Assembly: GCF_905397435.1 (NCBI RefSeq)
Contig: NZ_CAJPVI010000004.1
Span: 62,001 to 126,000 of the forward strand
Length of the DNA: 64,000 bases
Source: Cupriavidus numazuensis
GTDB taxonomy: Bacteria; Pseudomonadota; Gammaproteobacteria; Burkholderiales; Burkholderiaceae
Direction: 5' to 3'
The number at the start of each line of letters is the position of its first letter. Within the stretch, counting starts at the first letter, position 1. A model generated the notes under the pieces. It did not search any database, had not been told where the DNA came from, and was given only the letters and a program-made list of their open reading frames with translations. The position numbers and the translations under genes were made by a program. Positions 1 to 8,605 of this stretch are shown here, piece after piece.

Positions 1-604
1 GCGTGCCGGCCGCGCCGCCGAACTGCAGCGCATGGCCATGATCGCGTGCGGCATCGAGACGGCGCAGGTCACGGCGCAGCGCATCGAGCCAGCCCGCGGC
101 TTTCAGGCCAAACGTGGTGGGCAGCGCGTGCTGGAGCCAGGTGCGGCCGACCATCGGCGTGTCGCGATGCGAAGTGGCCAGGCCGGCGCAGGCATTGCCG
201 AGCGCAAGCAGTGCCGCCTGCAACTGCGGCAGGGCCTCGCCAAGCTGCAGCACCAGCGCGGTGTCGATGATGTCCTGGCTGGTGGCGCCCCAGTGCACGA
301 AGCGCGCGGCCTCGGCATCGCGCGCCGCCACGGCGGCGGTGAGTTGCTTCACAAAGGGAATGGCGAGATTGCCTGCCGAGACGGCGGCCTGCGCCAGCGC
401 ATCGAGATCGATTGTCGAGACGTCCGAGCAGACCTCGGAGATGACGGTGGCCGCGGCGACGGGAATGACACCGCAGTGCGACTCGGAGCGGGCCAGTGCG
501 GCTTCGACGGCAAGCATGCAGCGCACGGTGCCGGTATCGGAGAAAATCTCCAGCACGGCCGGGCTGCCGAACATGGGATCGGTAAGGCGGGTCGAGCTTG
601 GCAT
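1..604 (-). CDS. pcaB: 3-carboxy-cis,cis-muconate cycloisomerase, partial (C-terminus beyond window edge)
   Basis: The first ~201 residues are present, starting MPSSTRLTDPMFGSPAVLEI at the ATG whose complement is at 602-604. The gene runs off the left edge. The N-terminus, with the segment FVHWGATSQDIIDTALVLQL, is typical of the fumarase/aspartase superfamily muconate cycloisomerases that convert 3-carboxy-cis,cis-muconate to gamma-carboxymuconolactone in the protocatechuate branch of the beta-ketoadipate pathway. It lies 60 bp downstream of pcaG on the same strand, so pcaH-pcaG-pcaB reads as one operon. The conserved SS-x-MPxKxNP loop expected further on is outside the window, so an intact enzyme cannot be confirmed. 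Confidence 0.9.
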   Translation of the reverse strand, partial: MPSSTRLTDPMFGSPAVLEIFSDTGTVRCMLAVEAALARSESHCGVIPVAAATVISEVCSDVSTIDLDALAQAAVSAGNLAIPFVKQLTAAVAARDAEAARFVHWGATSQDIIDTALVLQLGEALPQLQAALLALGNACAGLATSHRDTPMVGRTWLQHALPTTFGLKAAGWLDALRRDLRRLDAARDHGHALQFGGAAGT

Positions 605-664
605 TGGGGGGCGTAGTGGGTGTGCCGTCACGACGTTGGCGACGGCACGATTATGCGTGAAGCG

Positions 665-1234
665 TCAGATGTCGAAGAACACCGTCTCAGCCGGCCCCTG
701 CAGCACCACGTCCCAACGCAGCGTGCCATTGCCTTGCGCGGTAGCGATCAGCGTGCCGCGGCGCTCCGCCGGCACCAGTGCCAGCACGCCGTCGGCGGCA
801 TTGGCAGCGGTCTCGTCCGGGAAGTAGACGCGCGTGGCCACGTGCTTGACCAGGCCGCGCATGAACACCGACACCATGATGTGCGGCGCCTGCGGCTTGC
901 CGTCCGCGCCCGGTACCACGCCCGGCTTCACGGTGACGAAGCGGAACGAGCCGTCCTCGGCGGTCGGCACGCGGCCGAAGCCGGTGAAGCCGGCGACCAG
1001 CGGCAGTTCGCGCGTGTCTTCGGCATGGCGGTAGCGGCCGGCCGGGTTGGCCTGCCAGATCTCGACCATGCCATCTGGCACGGGCGCGCCGGTGCCGTCG
1101 ATGACGCGACCTTCGATGACGATGCGCTGGCCGGCCAGTTCCGGTGCGTCAGCGGTGAGGTCGGCGCAGTTCAGGCCGGTCAGGCCGATATGCAGGTAAG
1201 GGCCGACAGTTTGCGAGGCGGTGGCGTACAGCAT
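665..1234 (-). CDS. pcaG: protocatechuate 3,4-dioxygenase alpha subunit
   Basis: 189 residues, starting MLYATASQTVGPYLHIGLTG. The start at 1234 was chosen because it gives the usual family N-terminus and begins 4 bp after the pcaH stop; an upstream in-frame ATG at 1327 lies inside pcaH. This is the intradiol dioxygenase alpha subunit: it has the beta-sandwich segments (VIEGRVIDGTGAPVPDGMVE, EIWQANPAGRY) but lacks the Tyr/Tyr/His/His iron ligands carried by the beta subunit. With PcaH it forms the non-haem Fe(III) enzyme that opens protocatechuate to 3-carboxy-cis,cis-muconate. The spacing implies translational coupling to pcaH. Confidence 0.95.
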   Translation of the reverse strand: MLYATASQTVGPYLHIGLTGLNCADLTADAPELAGQRIVIEGRVIDGTGAPVPDGMVEIWQANPAGRYRHAEDTRELPLVAGFTGFGRVPTAEDGSFRFVTVKPGVVPGADGKPQAPHIMVSVFMRGLVKHVATRVYFPDETAANAADGVLALVPAERRGTLIATAQGNGTLRWDVVLQGPAETVFFDI

Positions 1235-1238
1235 GCTC

Positions 1239-1940
1239 TTACTCCATCGGCGTGGCATCGCGGCCACGCAGGACGATATCGAAACGGTAACCGAGCGCGT
1301 ACTCGGGCTGCGTGGTTTCCCAGTCAAAGGTCGAGATCAGCCGGTTGCGGGCTTTCTCGTCGGGCACGCAATTGAAGATCGGGTCGAACGCCAGCAGCGG
1401 GTCGCCGGGGAAGTACATCTGCGTGACCAGGCGCGTCGCGTAAGCGTTGCCGAACAGCGAGAAGTGGATATGCTGCGGCCGCCAGGCGTTGTGGTGATTG
1501 CGCCAGGGATAGGCACCGGGCTTGATGGTCTTGAACTGGTAGCGGCCGTTGGCATCGGTGACGGTGCGGCCTTCGCCCGAGAAATGCGGGTCGAGCGGCG
1601 CGTCATGCTGGTCGCGCTTGTGCGTGTAGCGGCCCGATGCGTTGGCCTGCCAGACCTCGATCAGTGCGTTCGGCACCGGGCGGCCATTCTCGTCCAGCAC
1701 GCGGCCCGTGACCAGGATGCGCTCGCCGAGCGGTTCGCCGCCATTGCCAATGGTCAGGTCGTTGTCGCCGGCGCGCACGAACTCGGCGCCAAACGTGGGG
1801 CCGGTCACTTCGGACAGCGACTGCGGAATCTGCACCAGCGGCTGCGCGGGCGAGCGCAGCACCGTGGAACCATAAGGGTCGAAACGGTACTCGGGTTGGG
1901 TGTCCCAATAGGGGCGACGGTACTGGGCGAGGCGCTGCAT
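1239..1940 (-). CDS. pcaH: protocatechuate 3,4-dioxygenase beta subunit
   Basis: 233 residues. This is the catalytic subunit of the intradiol enzyme. The Fe(III) ligands are visible as Tyr105 (GRYTHKRD), Tyr144 (KPGAYPW), His157 and His159 (RPQHIHFSLFG); all sit three residues before the Pseudomonas putida positions 108/147/160/162. The start at 1940 is preceded by GGAGAC on the coding strand. It is the first gene of the leftward pcaHGB operon, and its promoter region (1941-2035) is shared with divergent pcaQ and contains a clean dyad. Protocatechuate is probably supplied by the dehydroshikimate dehydratase gene 11 kb to the right. Confidence 0.97.
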   Translation of the reverse strand: MQRLAQYRRPYWDTQPEYRFDPYGSTVLRSPAQPLVQIPQSLSEVTGPTFGAEFVRAGDNDLTIGNGGEPLGERILVTGRVLDENGRPVPNALIEVWQANASGRYTHKRDQHDAPLDPHFSGEGRTVTDANGRYQFKTIKPGAYPWRNHHNAWRPQHIHFSLFGNAYATRLVTQMYFPGDPLLAFDPIFNCVPDEKARNRLISTFDWETTQPEYALGYRFDIVLRGRDATPME

Positions 1941-1970
1941 GCTTCGTCTCCGTGTTGTAAGGGGGTGGAA

Positions 1971-1995
1971 TGACTTTAAGACACACCCAAAGTCA
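1971..1995. promoter_or_regulatory. LysR-type operator between pcaH and pcaQ
   Basis: A perfect inverted repeat lies in the 95-bp divergent gap: TGACTTT (1971-1977), an 11-bp spacer, then AAAGTCA (1989-1995). This fits the T-N11-A architecture that LysR-type regulators bind. It lies 31-55 bp upstream of pcaH and 41-65 bp upstream of pcaQ, suited to controlling both. That PcaQ binds it is inference from position and symmetry; it does not match the rhizobial PcaQ box. Confidence 0.6.
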
Positions 1996-2035
1996 TGTAA
2001 ATTGAGTTATTGACCGATTACGATGAATTTTCGAT

Positions 2036-3013
2036 ATGGAACGGCAAGAGCAGGCCGCGCAGGACATCTTCCGTAACCGGGTGCGACTGCGACATCTCTA
2101 TTGCTTCGTCGCGGTGTCGCAAACCCAGCACCTGGGGCGCGCCGCGGATCGCCTCGGGCTGACCCAGCCGGCAGTTTCCAAGACCCTGAGCGAACTCGAA
2201 GAACTCGCCGGCACGCGGCTGCTGGTGCGGCAACGCGCTGGCACCGAGCTGACCACTGCGGGCACGCGTTTCCTGCAGCACGCGCTGCGCATCCTGGCTG
2301 ATATCGACGCCGCCGCCGGCAGCGTCACGGGCGAAGCCGCGCAGACGCATGAACGTATCCGCCTCGGCGCGTTGCCGAGCGTGGTGCCGGCCGTGCTGAC
2401 CGATGCCGTGCTGCGCTTTCGCGCCACGTATCCGGAGGTCGGCCTGGATGTGCGCACCGGCATGAACCGCAACCTGATCGACCAGCTCAAGGCCGACGTG
2501 CTCGACCTCGTGATCGGCCGCATGGACGACCCCGTCGCAATGGAAAGCCTGTGGTTCGAGTCGCTGGGGCCCGATTCGCTGGTGCTGGCGGTGCGGCCCG
2601 GGCATGCGCTGACGAAGGACTCGCGCCCGACGCTGATCGATTGCCTCGCATGGCCGCTGGTCATTGCCGCCGCGGGGTCGATTCCGCGGCACAACACCGA
2701 AAGCCTGCTGGCCCGCCACGGCCTGCGCCTGCCGGATGGCTGCGTGGAGACTTCCGATGCGTATCTGGGGCGCCTGCTGGCGGAACAGAGCGACTGCGTC
2801 TGGGCCGCGCCGATGTCGGCCACGCGCCGCGCGATGGATGAAGGCGGGCTGGTGGCGCTGCCCATCGACACGCTCGGCACCGAGGAGCCGGTCGGCCTGC
2901 TGCGGCACAAGGACCGCACCCTGACGCCGATGGCCGAGGCGCTGGCCGACTGCATCCGGGCGGCGGCGCATCCCGATGCTCCGCGGCGCGGACAGTCGCT
3001 CCCGTCTCAGTGA
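2036..3013 (+). CDS. pcaQ: LysR-family regulator of protocatechuate genes (PcaQ-like)
   Basis: 325 residues. The N-terminal winged helix-turn-helix (about 17-75: LRHLYCFVAVSQTQHLGRAADRLGLTQPAVSKTLSELE) is followed by a periplasmic-binding-like effector domain (about 105-300). The helix sequence and divergence from pcaHGB fit PcaQ, which activates pca genes in response to a pathway intermediate (beta-carboxy-cis,cis-muconate in Agrobacterium). The C-terminus overlaps the stop of the convergent permease by 7 bp. The name rests on context and family resemblance, so the exact effector is unproven. Confidence 0.88.
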   Translation: MERQEQAAQDIFRNRVRLRHLYCFVAVSQTQHLGRAADRLGLTQPAVSKTLSELEELAGTRLLVRQRAGTELTTAGTRFLQHALRILADIDAAAGSVTGEAAQTHERIRLGALPSVVPAVLTDAVLRFRATYPEVGLDVRTGMNRNLIDQLKADVLDLVIGRMDDPVAMESLWFESLGPDSLVLAVRPGHALTKDSRPTLIDCLAWPLVIAAAGSIPRHNTESLLARHGLRLPDGCVETSDAYLGRLLAEQSDCVWAAPMSATRRAMDEGGLVALPIDTLGTEEPVGLLRHKDRTLTPMAEALADCIRAAAHPDAPRRGQSLPSQ

Positions 3014-4380
3014 GTGGCCACGGGCCGGCCGCCCGCCTCGGTGGCCTGTGCCGGACGGCCGCCGAAGTGCTTCACCATCACCGCAATGGCGGCCAGGAAC
3101 GCCGGCACCGCGAGCAGCGTGAAGATCATGTCGAAGCCGAGCTGCAGGCGCAGCAATTCCGCACCGAGCAGCGCGCCGGTGATCCCGCCGAAGCGGCCGA
3201 TACCAAGCATCCACGCCACGCCGGTGGCACGGCCCTGCGTCGGGTAGAAGGCCGCGGCGAGCGACGGCATCGATGACTGGGCACCATTCATTGCGGTGCC
3301 GGCCAGGAAGATCAGTACGCCGAGCAGCACCTGGCTGCCGGTGCCCTGGCCGACCGCGTAGATCAGCACGCCGGTCGCGGCGTAGGTCAGCGCGATGACC
3401 TTGTTCGGATTGAAGCGGTCCATGAACCAGCCCGCGGCGATGGTGCCGATGCCGCCGCCGAGCGGGAACAGCGCGGTCAGGAACGAGGCACGCTCGATCG
3501 TGAAGCCCGCGTCCTTCATCAGCGTGGGCATCCAGCTCGTCAGCAGGTAGAAGATGACGAGACCCATGAAGTAAGTGCTCCACAGCATCGCCGAGCCCAG
3601 GCGATAGCCCGGCGACAGCACCGTGCCGATGGGCGAGCGCGTGGCCGGGGCCTGCTCGCCAATGACATACCCGCTTGCCGTGGCGCTCGCGCCCGTGACC
3701 CGCTGCAGCACCTTGCCGATCTGTTCGACGGGGTAGCTGCGCAGCACCATGTAGCGCACCGATTCCGGCAGCAGGAACACCAGCAGCACGGCCAGCACGA
3801 CCGGCAGCACGCCGCCCAGCAGCAGCACGCTGTGCCAGCCGTAGTGCGGGATCATGGCCGCCGCGACGAACCCGCCCACCGCGGAGCCGAGCGGAAAGCC
3901 GCAGAACATGGTGTTGACCAGCACCGCGCGGCGGCGCTGTGGCGCGAATTCGGAAGTCAGCGTGACGGCGTTCGGCATGGCGGCGCCGAGCCCGAGACCG
4001 GTCAGGAAACGCAGCGCCGTCAGCCAGCCGAGGGTCGGCGCAAACGCCGTGGCCACGCTGCACAGGCCAAAGAAGAAGACGGAAAACACAAGCACGCGCT
4101 TGCGGCCCACGCGGTCAGCCATCGGGCCGGCGAAGATGGCCCCGAAGGCCAGGCCGAACAGCGCGGCGCTCATCACGGGGCCGAGTTCGGACTTCTGGAT
4201 CCCCCAGTCCTGCACGAGCGCCGGCGCGATATAGCCAATGGCTGCGGTATCAAAGCCATCGACCGCGACGATCAGAAAGCACAGGATCAGGATCAGCCAC
4301 TGGTAGCCGGTGAACGGCCGTTCGTCGATCAGGGTCTGGACGTCGATGACGCCGCCCTTGGCGGGTTGGGACTGGGGCAC
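3007..4380 (-). CDS. pcaK: aromatic acid:H+ symporter, MFS (PcaK-like)
   Basis: 457 residues from a GTG start at 4380, preceded on the coding strand by GGAGACAACC. An in-frame ATG at 4437 would add 19 residues without a good ribosome site. Twelve membrane segments are evident. The first loop carries the AAHS-family signature DGFDTAAIGYIAPAL, and GPMADRVGRKR is the cytoplasmic loop 2-3 motif of the major facilitator superfamily. PcaK-type symporters import 4-hydroxybenzoate and protocatechuate across the inner membrane. Convergent with pcaQ (7-bp overlap). Substrate is inferred from family and from the adjacent pca operon. Confidence 0.88.
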   Translation of the reverse strand: MPQSQPAKGGVIDVQTLIDERPFTGYQWLILILCFLIVAVDGFDTAAIGYIAPALVQDWGIQKSELGPVMSAALFGLAFGAIFAGPMADRVGRKRVLVFSVFFFGLCSVATAFAPTLGWLTALRFLTGLGLGAAMPNAVTLTSEFAPQRRRAVLVNTMFCGFPLGSAVGGFVAAAMIPHYGWHSVLLLGGVLPVVLAVLLVFLLPESVRYMVLRSYPVEQIGKVLQRVTGASATASGYVIGEQAPATRSPIGTVLSPGYRLGSAMLWSTYFMGLVIFYLLTSWMPTLMKDAGFTIERASFLTALFPLGGGIGTIAAGWFMDRFNPNKVIALTYAATGVLIYAVGQGTGSQVLLGVLIFLAGTAMNGAQSSMPSLAAAFYPTQGRATGVAWMLGIGRFGGITGALLGAELLRLQLGFDMIFTLLAVPAFLAAIAVMVKHFGGRPAQATEAGGRPVATH

Positions 4381-4697
4381 GGTTGTCTCCGTTTGATTCA
4401 GGAAATCGGCTCGGCTGCTGTCTCGGCAGGTCGCCATTTGTTCTTATAGCGAACCGAGGTTCTCTAATGGAACCGATCTTAGGTGTGGGGGCTAGAGAGC
4501 AAGAATCCGGGTTAACCCCTCGCGCAGACGTGCCGCGAGTGACGCTGGAGGGAGTGGATTACGCTGACGTGGAGGTAGATTGCGAGGAAAACTTGCGCGC
4601 ACTGAGCGCGGCCCCTCAGAAGCGCGGCAGAAATACCGGACACGCGCAATTTCTCACCATCGCGCGTTCACCACATACCCCATACATGCGAAAATTT

Positions 4698-4729
4698 CAT
4701 GGAAATAACGTCAGATGTTATTTTCCATG
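4698..4729. promoter_or_regulatory. near-perfect dyad in the 459-bp gap between pcaK and the HPPD-like gene
   Basis: Arms CATGGAAATAAC (4698-4709) and GTTATTTTCCATG (4717-4729) pair around a 7-base loop, with one extra A in the right arm. The dyad lies 111-142 bp past the stop of the leftward HPPD-like gene and about 320 bp upstream of pcaK. Read leftward the hairpin is followed only by a short AAATTTT, so it is a weak terminator candidate; the inner ATAAC-N7-GTTAT could also be an operator. The rest of 4381-4839 holds no gene I can support. Confidence 0.35.
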
Positions 4730-4839
4730 CCCTGACGTATTGCTTAGGATGAGCTAGGCAAGGGTTCATGCGACCGCAGCCCGCCAAGGGCAGCATCAGG
4801 CTCGGCCGGCCCGGGAACGGCCTCCGCAGCCGGACCGTC

Positions 4840-5913
4840 TCACTCCCCCTCCAACGATTCCAGCACTGCCAGGTTGCCCTCGCCGAAACCATGGTGCCCG
4901 TCGCGCTGGACGATCTCGAAGAAGAACTCGCCCGCCTCGCGCTTCGCGAACGCCTGGAGAAAGCGATCCTGCCTGCCGTCCGCGCGCACGGTGCCGTCCA
5001 CGAGGATGCCGTAGCGCTGCAGTGTGGCAGCGTCCAGTCCATGGCCCGGCAGGCGCGCATCGAGCGTGCCGTAGTAGGCGGCCGGCGGCTGCACGAACTG
5101 CACGCCATTGGCGGCCAGGGCCGCGGCGCTAGTGGCCAGGTCGTCGGTGGCCAGCGCAATATGCTGGATGCCCTCGCCATGCGGGTCGGACAGGTATTGG
5201 CGCATGCGGTCGTGGCGCGGCGTCCCTTTCTCGTACAGCGGAATGCGGATCTGCCCGCACGGCGACAGCAGCACGCAGGCGTCGCTGGCCACCTGCCAGT
5301 CGGGATGGACTTCGTGGATTTCCCGAAAGCCAAGCACCTTGCGATAGAAGTCGCTCCATTCCTCAAGATGGCTGGGCTCGACCGCCTGCGTCAGGTGATC
5401 GACACGGACGAGGCCCGCATCGGGCGGGCGATTGCCCTGCGGCAAGGGGCGGAAATCCACGTCGTAGATCGAGATATCCCCGACGTCGCCGGGCCGTCCT
5501 TCCTTGCCGCGCCAGCGGTCGATGAAATAGATGACCGACTGGCCGATGCCCTGGATGGCCGGGATGTTCAGTTCCATCGGCCCCACCGTGCCGCCTTCGA
5601 ACGGCCAAGCGCCGGCGTCGAGCGCGCGCGCGTAGGCTGCGGCGGCGTCGTTCACGCGAATGCCGACGGCGCAGATCGACAAGCCGTACTCGGCCGCGTA
5701 GCGCGTCGCGAAGGAATCGGGCTCCGCGTCCACGATGAAATTCATCTCGCCCTGGCGGTAGAGCCTGACCGCCTTGTGGCGGTGCTCGGCAATGGCCGCA
5801 AAGCCAAAACGCTCGAAGGTGCGGCCGAGCGCGGCGGGATCCGGCGAGGCGAATTCGATGAACTCGTAACCCTGGATGCCCAGCGGGTTGTCCCAGGCTT
5901 CAGCGGCGCTCAT
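4840..5913 (-). CDS. 4-hydroxyphenylpyruvate dioxygenase-like VOC protein
   Basis: 357 residues from the ATG at 5913, chosen over 5961 because AGGAGCCCCGAC precedes it; the length equals typical bacterial HPPD. Two vicinal-oxygen-chelate halves are seen. The 2-His-1-Glu iron ligands are His173 (VDHLTQAVE), His251 (IQHIALATDD) and Glu333 (FFFEIVQRDG), matching P. fluorescens His161/His240/Glu322. Gln250 and Gln320 are also kept. However, the conserved active-site Asn (N216 in P. fluorescens) is Tyr227 in RIPLYEKG. True HPPD makes homogentisate from 4-hydroxyphenylpyruvate; here the gene sits among quinate and protocatechuate genes with no homogentisate genes, so a different substrate is possible. 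Confidence 0.8.
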   Translation of the reverse strand: MSAAEAWDNPLGIQGYEFIEFASPDPAALGRTFERFGFAAIAEHRHKAVRLYRQGEMNFIVDAEPDSFATRYAAEYGLSICAVGIRVNDAAAAYARALDAGAWPFEGGTVGPMELNIPAIQGIGQSVIYFIDRWRGKEGRPGDVGDISIYDVDFRPLPQGNRPPDAGLVRVDHLTQAVEPSHLEEWSDFYRKVLGFREIHEVHPDWQVASDACVLLSPCGQIRIPLYEKGTPRHDRMRQYLSDPHGEGIQHIALATDDLATSAAALAANGVQFVQPPAAYYGTLDARLPGHGLDAATLQRYGILVDGTVRADGRQDRFLQAFAKREAGEFFFEIVQRDGHHGFGEGNLAVLESLEGE

Positions 5914-6228
5914 GTCGGGGCTCCTGTGATGGTGGGGCTGTGTGGCAGGCCGCCCGGACAATCAATGCGACAGGGCCGGCGGCAAGGTCGTCCGATCATA
6001 GCAATGTGCCTGCCGCCTGCTGCATCGCGCATGGCAACCACCGCCCTCCGTAGAAACCCGCACTGCGTTTCCTGATCGCCCACATGCGTTCGCTAATCGC
6101 GCCTTATGCGGACTACGTCGCTTGGTTCCCGGCTCACGGGCCACTAATCTCCGGTCATCGAGACATTCCCCGCCAAGCGCGGACCACGCATCCACGCCGA
6201 CCCGGATTCCTCCGCCCCCAGGAACATC
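5914..6228. other. divergent promoter region, no gene
   Basis: This 315-bp gap separates the leftward HPPD-like gene from the rightward shikimate dehydrogenase. It must hold both promoters. I found no convincing long dyad or canonical -35/-10 pair, and no plausible coding frame. Confidence 0.5.
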
Positions 6229-7062
6229 ATGATCAACGGCAAGACCACCCTCATTGCGCACCTTGGCTTCCCCACGGAGTCATTCAAGGCGCCCATGATC
6301 TACAACCCCTGGTTCGAACAGCAGGACATCGACGCCGTCGTGGTGCCGATGGGCGTGAAGCCCGACGACTACCCCGTGTTCTTCCGCTCGCTGTTCCGCC
6401 TGAGCAATATCCGCGGTGCGCTGGTCACCATGCCGCACAAGGTCACCACCATCGAACTGGTCGACGAACTCACGCCGACCGCGCGCATCGCCGGTGCCTG
6501 CAACGCCGTGCTGCTGCGCGATGACGGAAAGCTGGTCGGCGACCAGTTCGACGGCGCGGGCTTTGTGCGCGGCATCCAGCGCAAGGGCTGCCGGCTCGAA
6601 GGCGCGCGCGCCATGGTGTCGGGCAGCGGCGGCGTAGGCAGCGCGATCGCTGCTTCGCTGGCCGCGGCGGGCGTGGCCGAACTGGCACTGTTCGATACAC
6701 GCGAGGCTTCCTCGCTCGCACTGCGTGACCGCCTGCTCGCGCACTACCCGGCGCTGCGCGTCACCACCGGTTCGGCCGACCCGGCCGGCTACGACGTAGT
6801 GGTCAACGCCACCCCGCTCGGCATGAACCCCGGCGATGCGCTGCCGTTCGACGTGACCCGCATCGATGCGGGCGCGATGGTCGGCGAAGTGGTGATGAAG
6901 TCCGAATACACGCCGTTCCTGGAAGCCGCCATCGCGCGCGGCTGCAAGGTCCAAGTCGGCACAGACATGCTGTTCGAGATGATTCCCGCCTACCTGGAGT
7001 TTTTCGGCTTCGGCACCGCCACGCCGGAAGCGCTGCGCGCCGTGGCTCGCCTTAAATACTGA
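6229..7062 (+). CDS. shikimate/quinate dehydrogenase family protein
   Basis: 277 residues, ATG preceded by AGGAACATC. The N-terminal substrate domain has the catalytic Lys in TMPHKVTTIE and the Asn/Asp pair in AGACNAVLL and DQFDGAGFVRG. The nucleotide domain has a Rossmann glycine loop, VSGSGGVGSAIAASLAAAG. The family oxidises shikimate to 3-dehydroshikimate or quinate to 3-dehydroquinate with NAD(P)+. The surrounding catabolic genes (aroQ, dehydroshikimate dehydratase, permease) argue for a catabolic paralogue rather than the biosynthetic aroE. It is followed by an MFS permease 131 bp downstream and then a porin, probably one operon. Shikimate versus quinate preference cannot be read from sequence. 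Confidence 0.88.
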   Translation: MINGKTTLIAHLGFPTESFKAPMIYNPWFEQQDIDAVVVPMGVKPDDYPVFFRSLFRLSNIRGALVTMPHKVTTIELVDELTPTARIAGACNAVLLRDDGKLVGDQFDGAGFVRGIQRKGCRLEGARAMVSGSGGVGSAIAASLAAAGVAELALFDTREASSLALRDRLLAHYPALRVTTGSADPAGYDVVVNATPLGMNPGDALPFDVTRIDAGAMVGEVVMKSEYTPFLEAAIARGCKVQVGTDMLFEMIPAYLEFFGFGTATPEALRAVARLKY

Positions 7063-7193
7063 TAGACAGCGCGGGAAGACGCGACGGCCCCGCGCCTGCG
7101 CACTCCCGCCACGAACAAGACCGGTTGCCAGCCTGTCCAGGCGCTACAGGGCATACTGGAAAGCACATTGCATCCAATGGTGGAGACAAACAA

Positions 7194-8519
7194 ATGACCA
7201 CGATTCACAAGGAGATCCCGGCCACCGCCGTGCCCGGCCACTCCCTGGCTGACAAGATCCGCGCCGGGTTCGCGCTCGGCAAGGTGCGCTGGGGCATGCT
7301 CGCGCTGGTGTTCTTCGCGACCACGCTCAACTACGTCGACCGCGCCGCGCTGGGCGTGCTGCAGCCGGTGCTGGCCAAGGCCATGGCCTGGACCGCCCAG
7401 GACTACGCCAACATCAACTTCTGGTTCCAGGTCGGCTACGCCATCGGCTTTGCGCTGCAGGGCCGCTTCATCGACATGGTCGGCGTCAAGCGCGCCTTCG
7501 CGCTGGCCGTGCTGCTGTGGAGCATCGCCTGCGGTGCGCACGCCTTCGCGGCCTCGGCGGTCGGCTTCATGATCTGCCGCTTCTTCCTCGGCCTGACCGA
7601 AGCCGCCAACTACCCCGCCTGCGTCAAGACCACGCGCACGTGGTTCCCGGCCAGCGAACGTGCCGTGGCGACTGGCATCTTCAATGCCGGCACCAATGTC
7701 GGCGCCATGCTCACGCCGATCATGTTGCCGCTGATCCTGCAGGTCTGGGGCTGGCAGGCCGCGTTCCTGATCGTCGGTGCGATGGGCGCGCTCTGGCTCG
7801 TGTTCTGGCTCATCAAGTACTACAACCCCGACGAGCATCCCACGGTCACGCAAGCGGAACTCGCACACGTCAGCCGCGATGTCGAGCCGGCGCCGCAACG
7901 CATCCCGTACTCGAAGATCCTGCGCATGCGCGGCACCTGGGCCTTCGCCTTCGCCTATGCCATCACCGCCCCGGTGTTCTGGTTCTACCTGTACTGGCTG
8001 CCGCCGTTCCTGAACCAGCAGTACCAGCTTGGTATCAGCGTCACGCAGATGGGTATCCCGCTGATCGTCATCTACCTGTGCGCCGACATCGGCAGCGTGG
8101 GCGGCGGCGCGCTGTCGTCCTGGCTCATCAGCCACGGCATGCCGGCGGTCCGTGCACGGCTGCTGTCGATGCTGATCTTCGCGGTCTGCATCACTTCGAT
8201 CGTATTCGCCGCCGGCGCCAGCAGCCTGTGGACGGCCGTCGCCGCGATCTCGGTCGCCATCGGCGCGCACCAGGCCTGGACCGCCAATATCTGGAGCATG
8301 GTGATGGACTACACGCCCAAGCACGTGGTCAGTTCGGTGTTCGGCTTCGGCGGCATGATCGGCGCGGTCGGCGGCATGTTCATGACCCAGCTCGTGGGCT
8401 ATGTCCTGACGGCCACGCACAACAACTACGCCGTGCTCTTCACGATGATCCCCTGCGCGTACTTCATCGCGCTGACCTGGATGTTCCTGACTGCGCCGCG
8501 CAAGGTGCCCGAGCACTGA
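7194..8519 (+). CDS. MFS transporter, anion:cation symporter type
   Basis: 441 residues from the ATG at 7194, preceded by GGAGACAAACAA; the in-frame ATG at 7125 lacks such a site. Twelve membrane segments are predicted. The signature NYVDRAALGVLQPVLAKAM near residue 44 and the segment FFLGLTEAANYPACVKTTRTW are typical of the ACS family (glucarate, hexuronate, phthalate transporters). Placed between a shikimate dehydrogenase and a porin, it most likely imports quinate, shikimate or dehydroshikimate. Substrate is inferred from context only. Confidence 0.85.
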   Translation: MTTIHKEIPATAVPGHSLADKIRAGFALGKVRWGMLALVFFATTLNYVDRAALGVLQPVLAKAMAWTAQDYANINFWFQVGYAIGFALQGRFIDMVGVKRAFALAVLLWSIACGAHAFAASAVGFMICRFFLGLTEAANYPACVKTTRTWFPASERAVATGIFNAGTNVGAMLTPIMLPLILQVWGWQAAFLIVGAMGALWLVFWLIKYYNPDEHPTVTQAELAHVSRDVEPAPQRIPYSKILRMRGTWAFAFAYAITAPVFWFYLYWLPPFLNQQYQLGISVTQMGIPLIVIYLCADIGSVGGGALSSWLISHGMPAVRARLLSMLIFAVCITSIVFAAGASSLWTAVAAISVAIGAHQAWTANIWSMVMDYTPKHVVSSVFGFGGMIGAVGGMFMTQLVGYVLTATHNNYAVLFTMIPCAYFIALTWMFLTAPRKVPEH

Positions 8520-8605
8520 GCCACACGCCAGCCTCCGACAACTCGCAACACGCCTGACGACAAGAAGGCATTCGAGCCAAACCGCAGCAGGACTTCCACC
8601 ACATC

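Noticed and set aside
2018..4063. 681-residue leftward open frame opposite pcaQ and out of frame with the permease
   Set aside because: It is Arg/Gly/Ala-rich, has no recognisable domain, and is the high-GC shadow of pcaQ and pcaK, both of which have clear motifs.
4383..4757. 124-residue rightward frame in the pcaK/HPPD-like gap
   Set aside because: No ribosome site, no recognisable domain, and it crosses the putative regulatory dyad. Probably non-coding.
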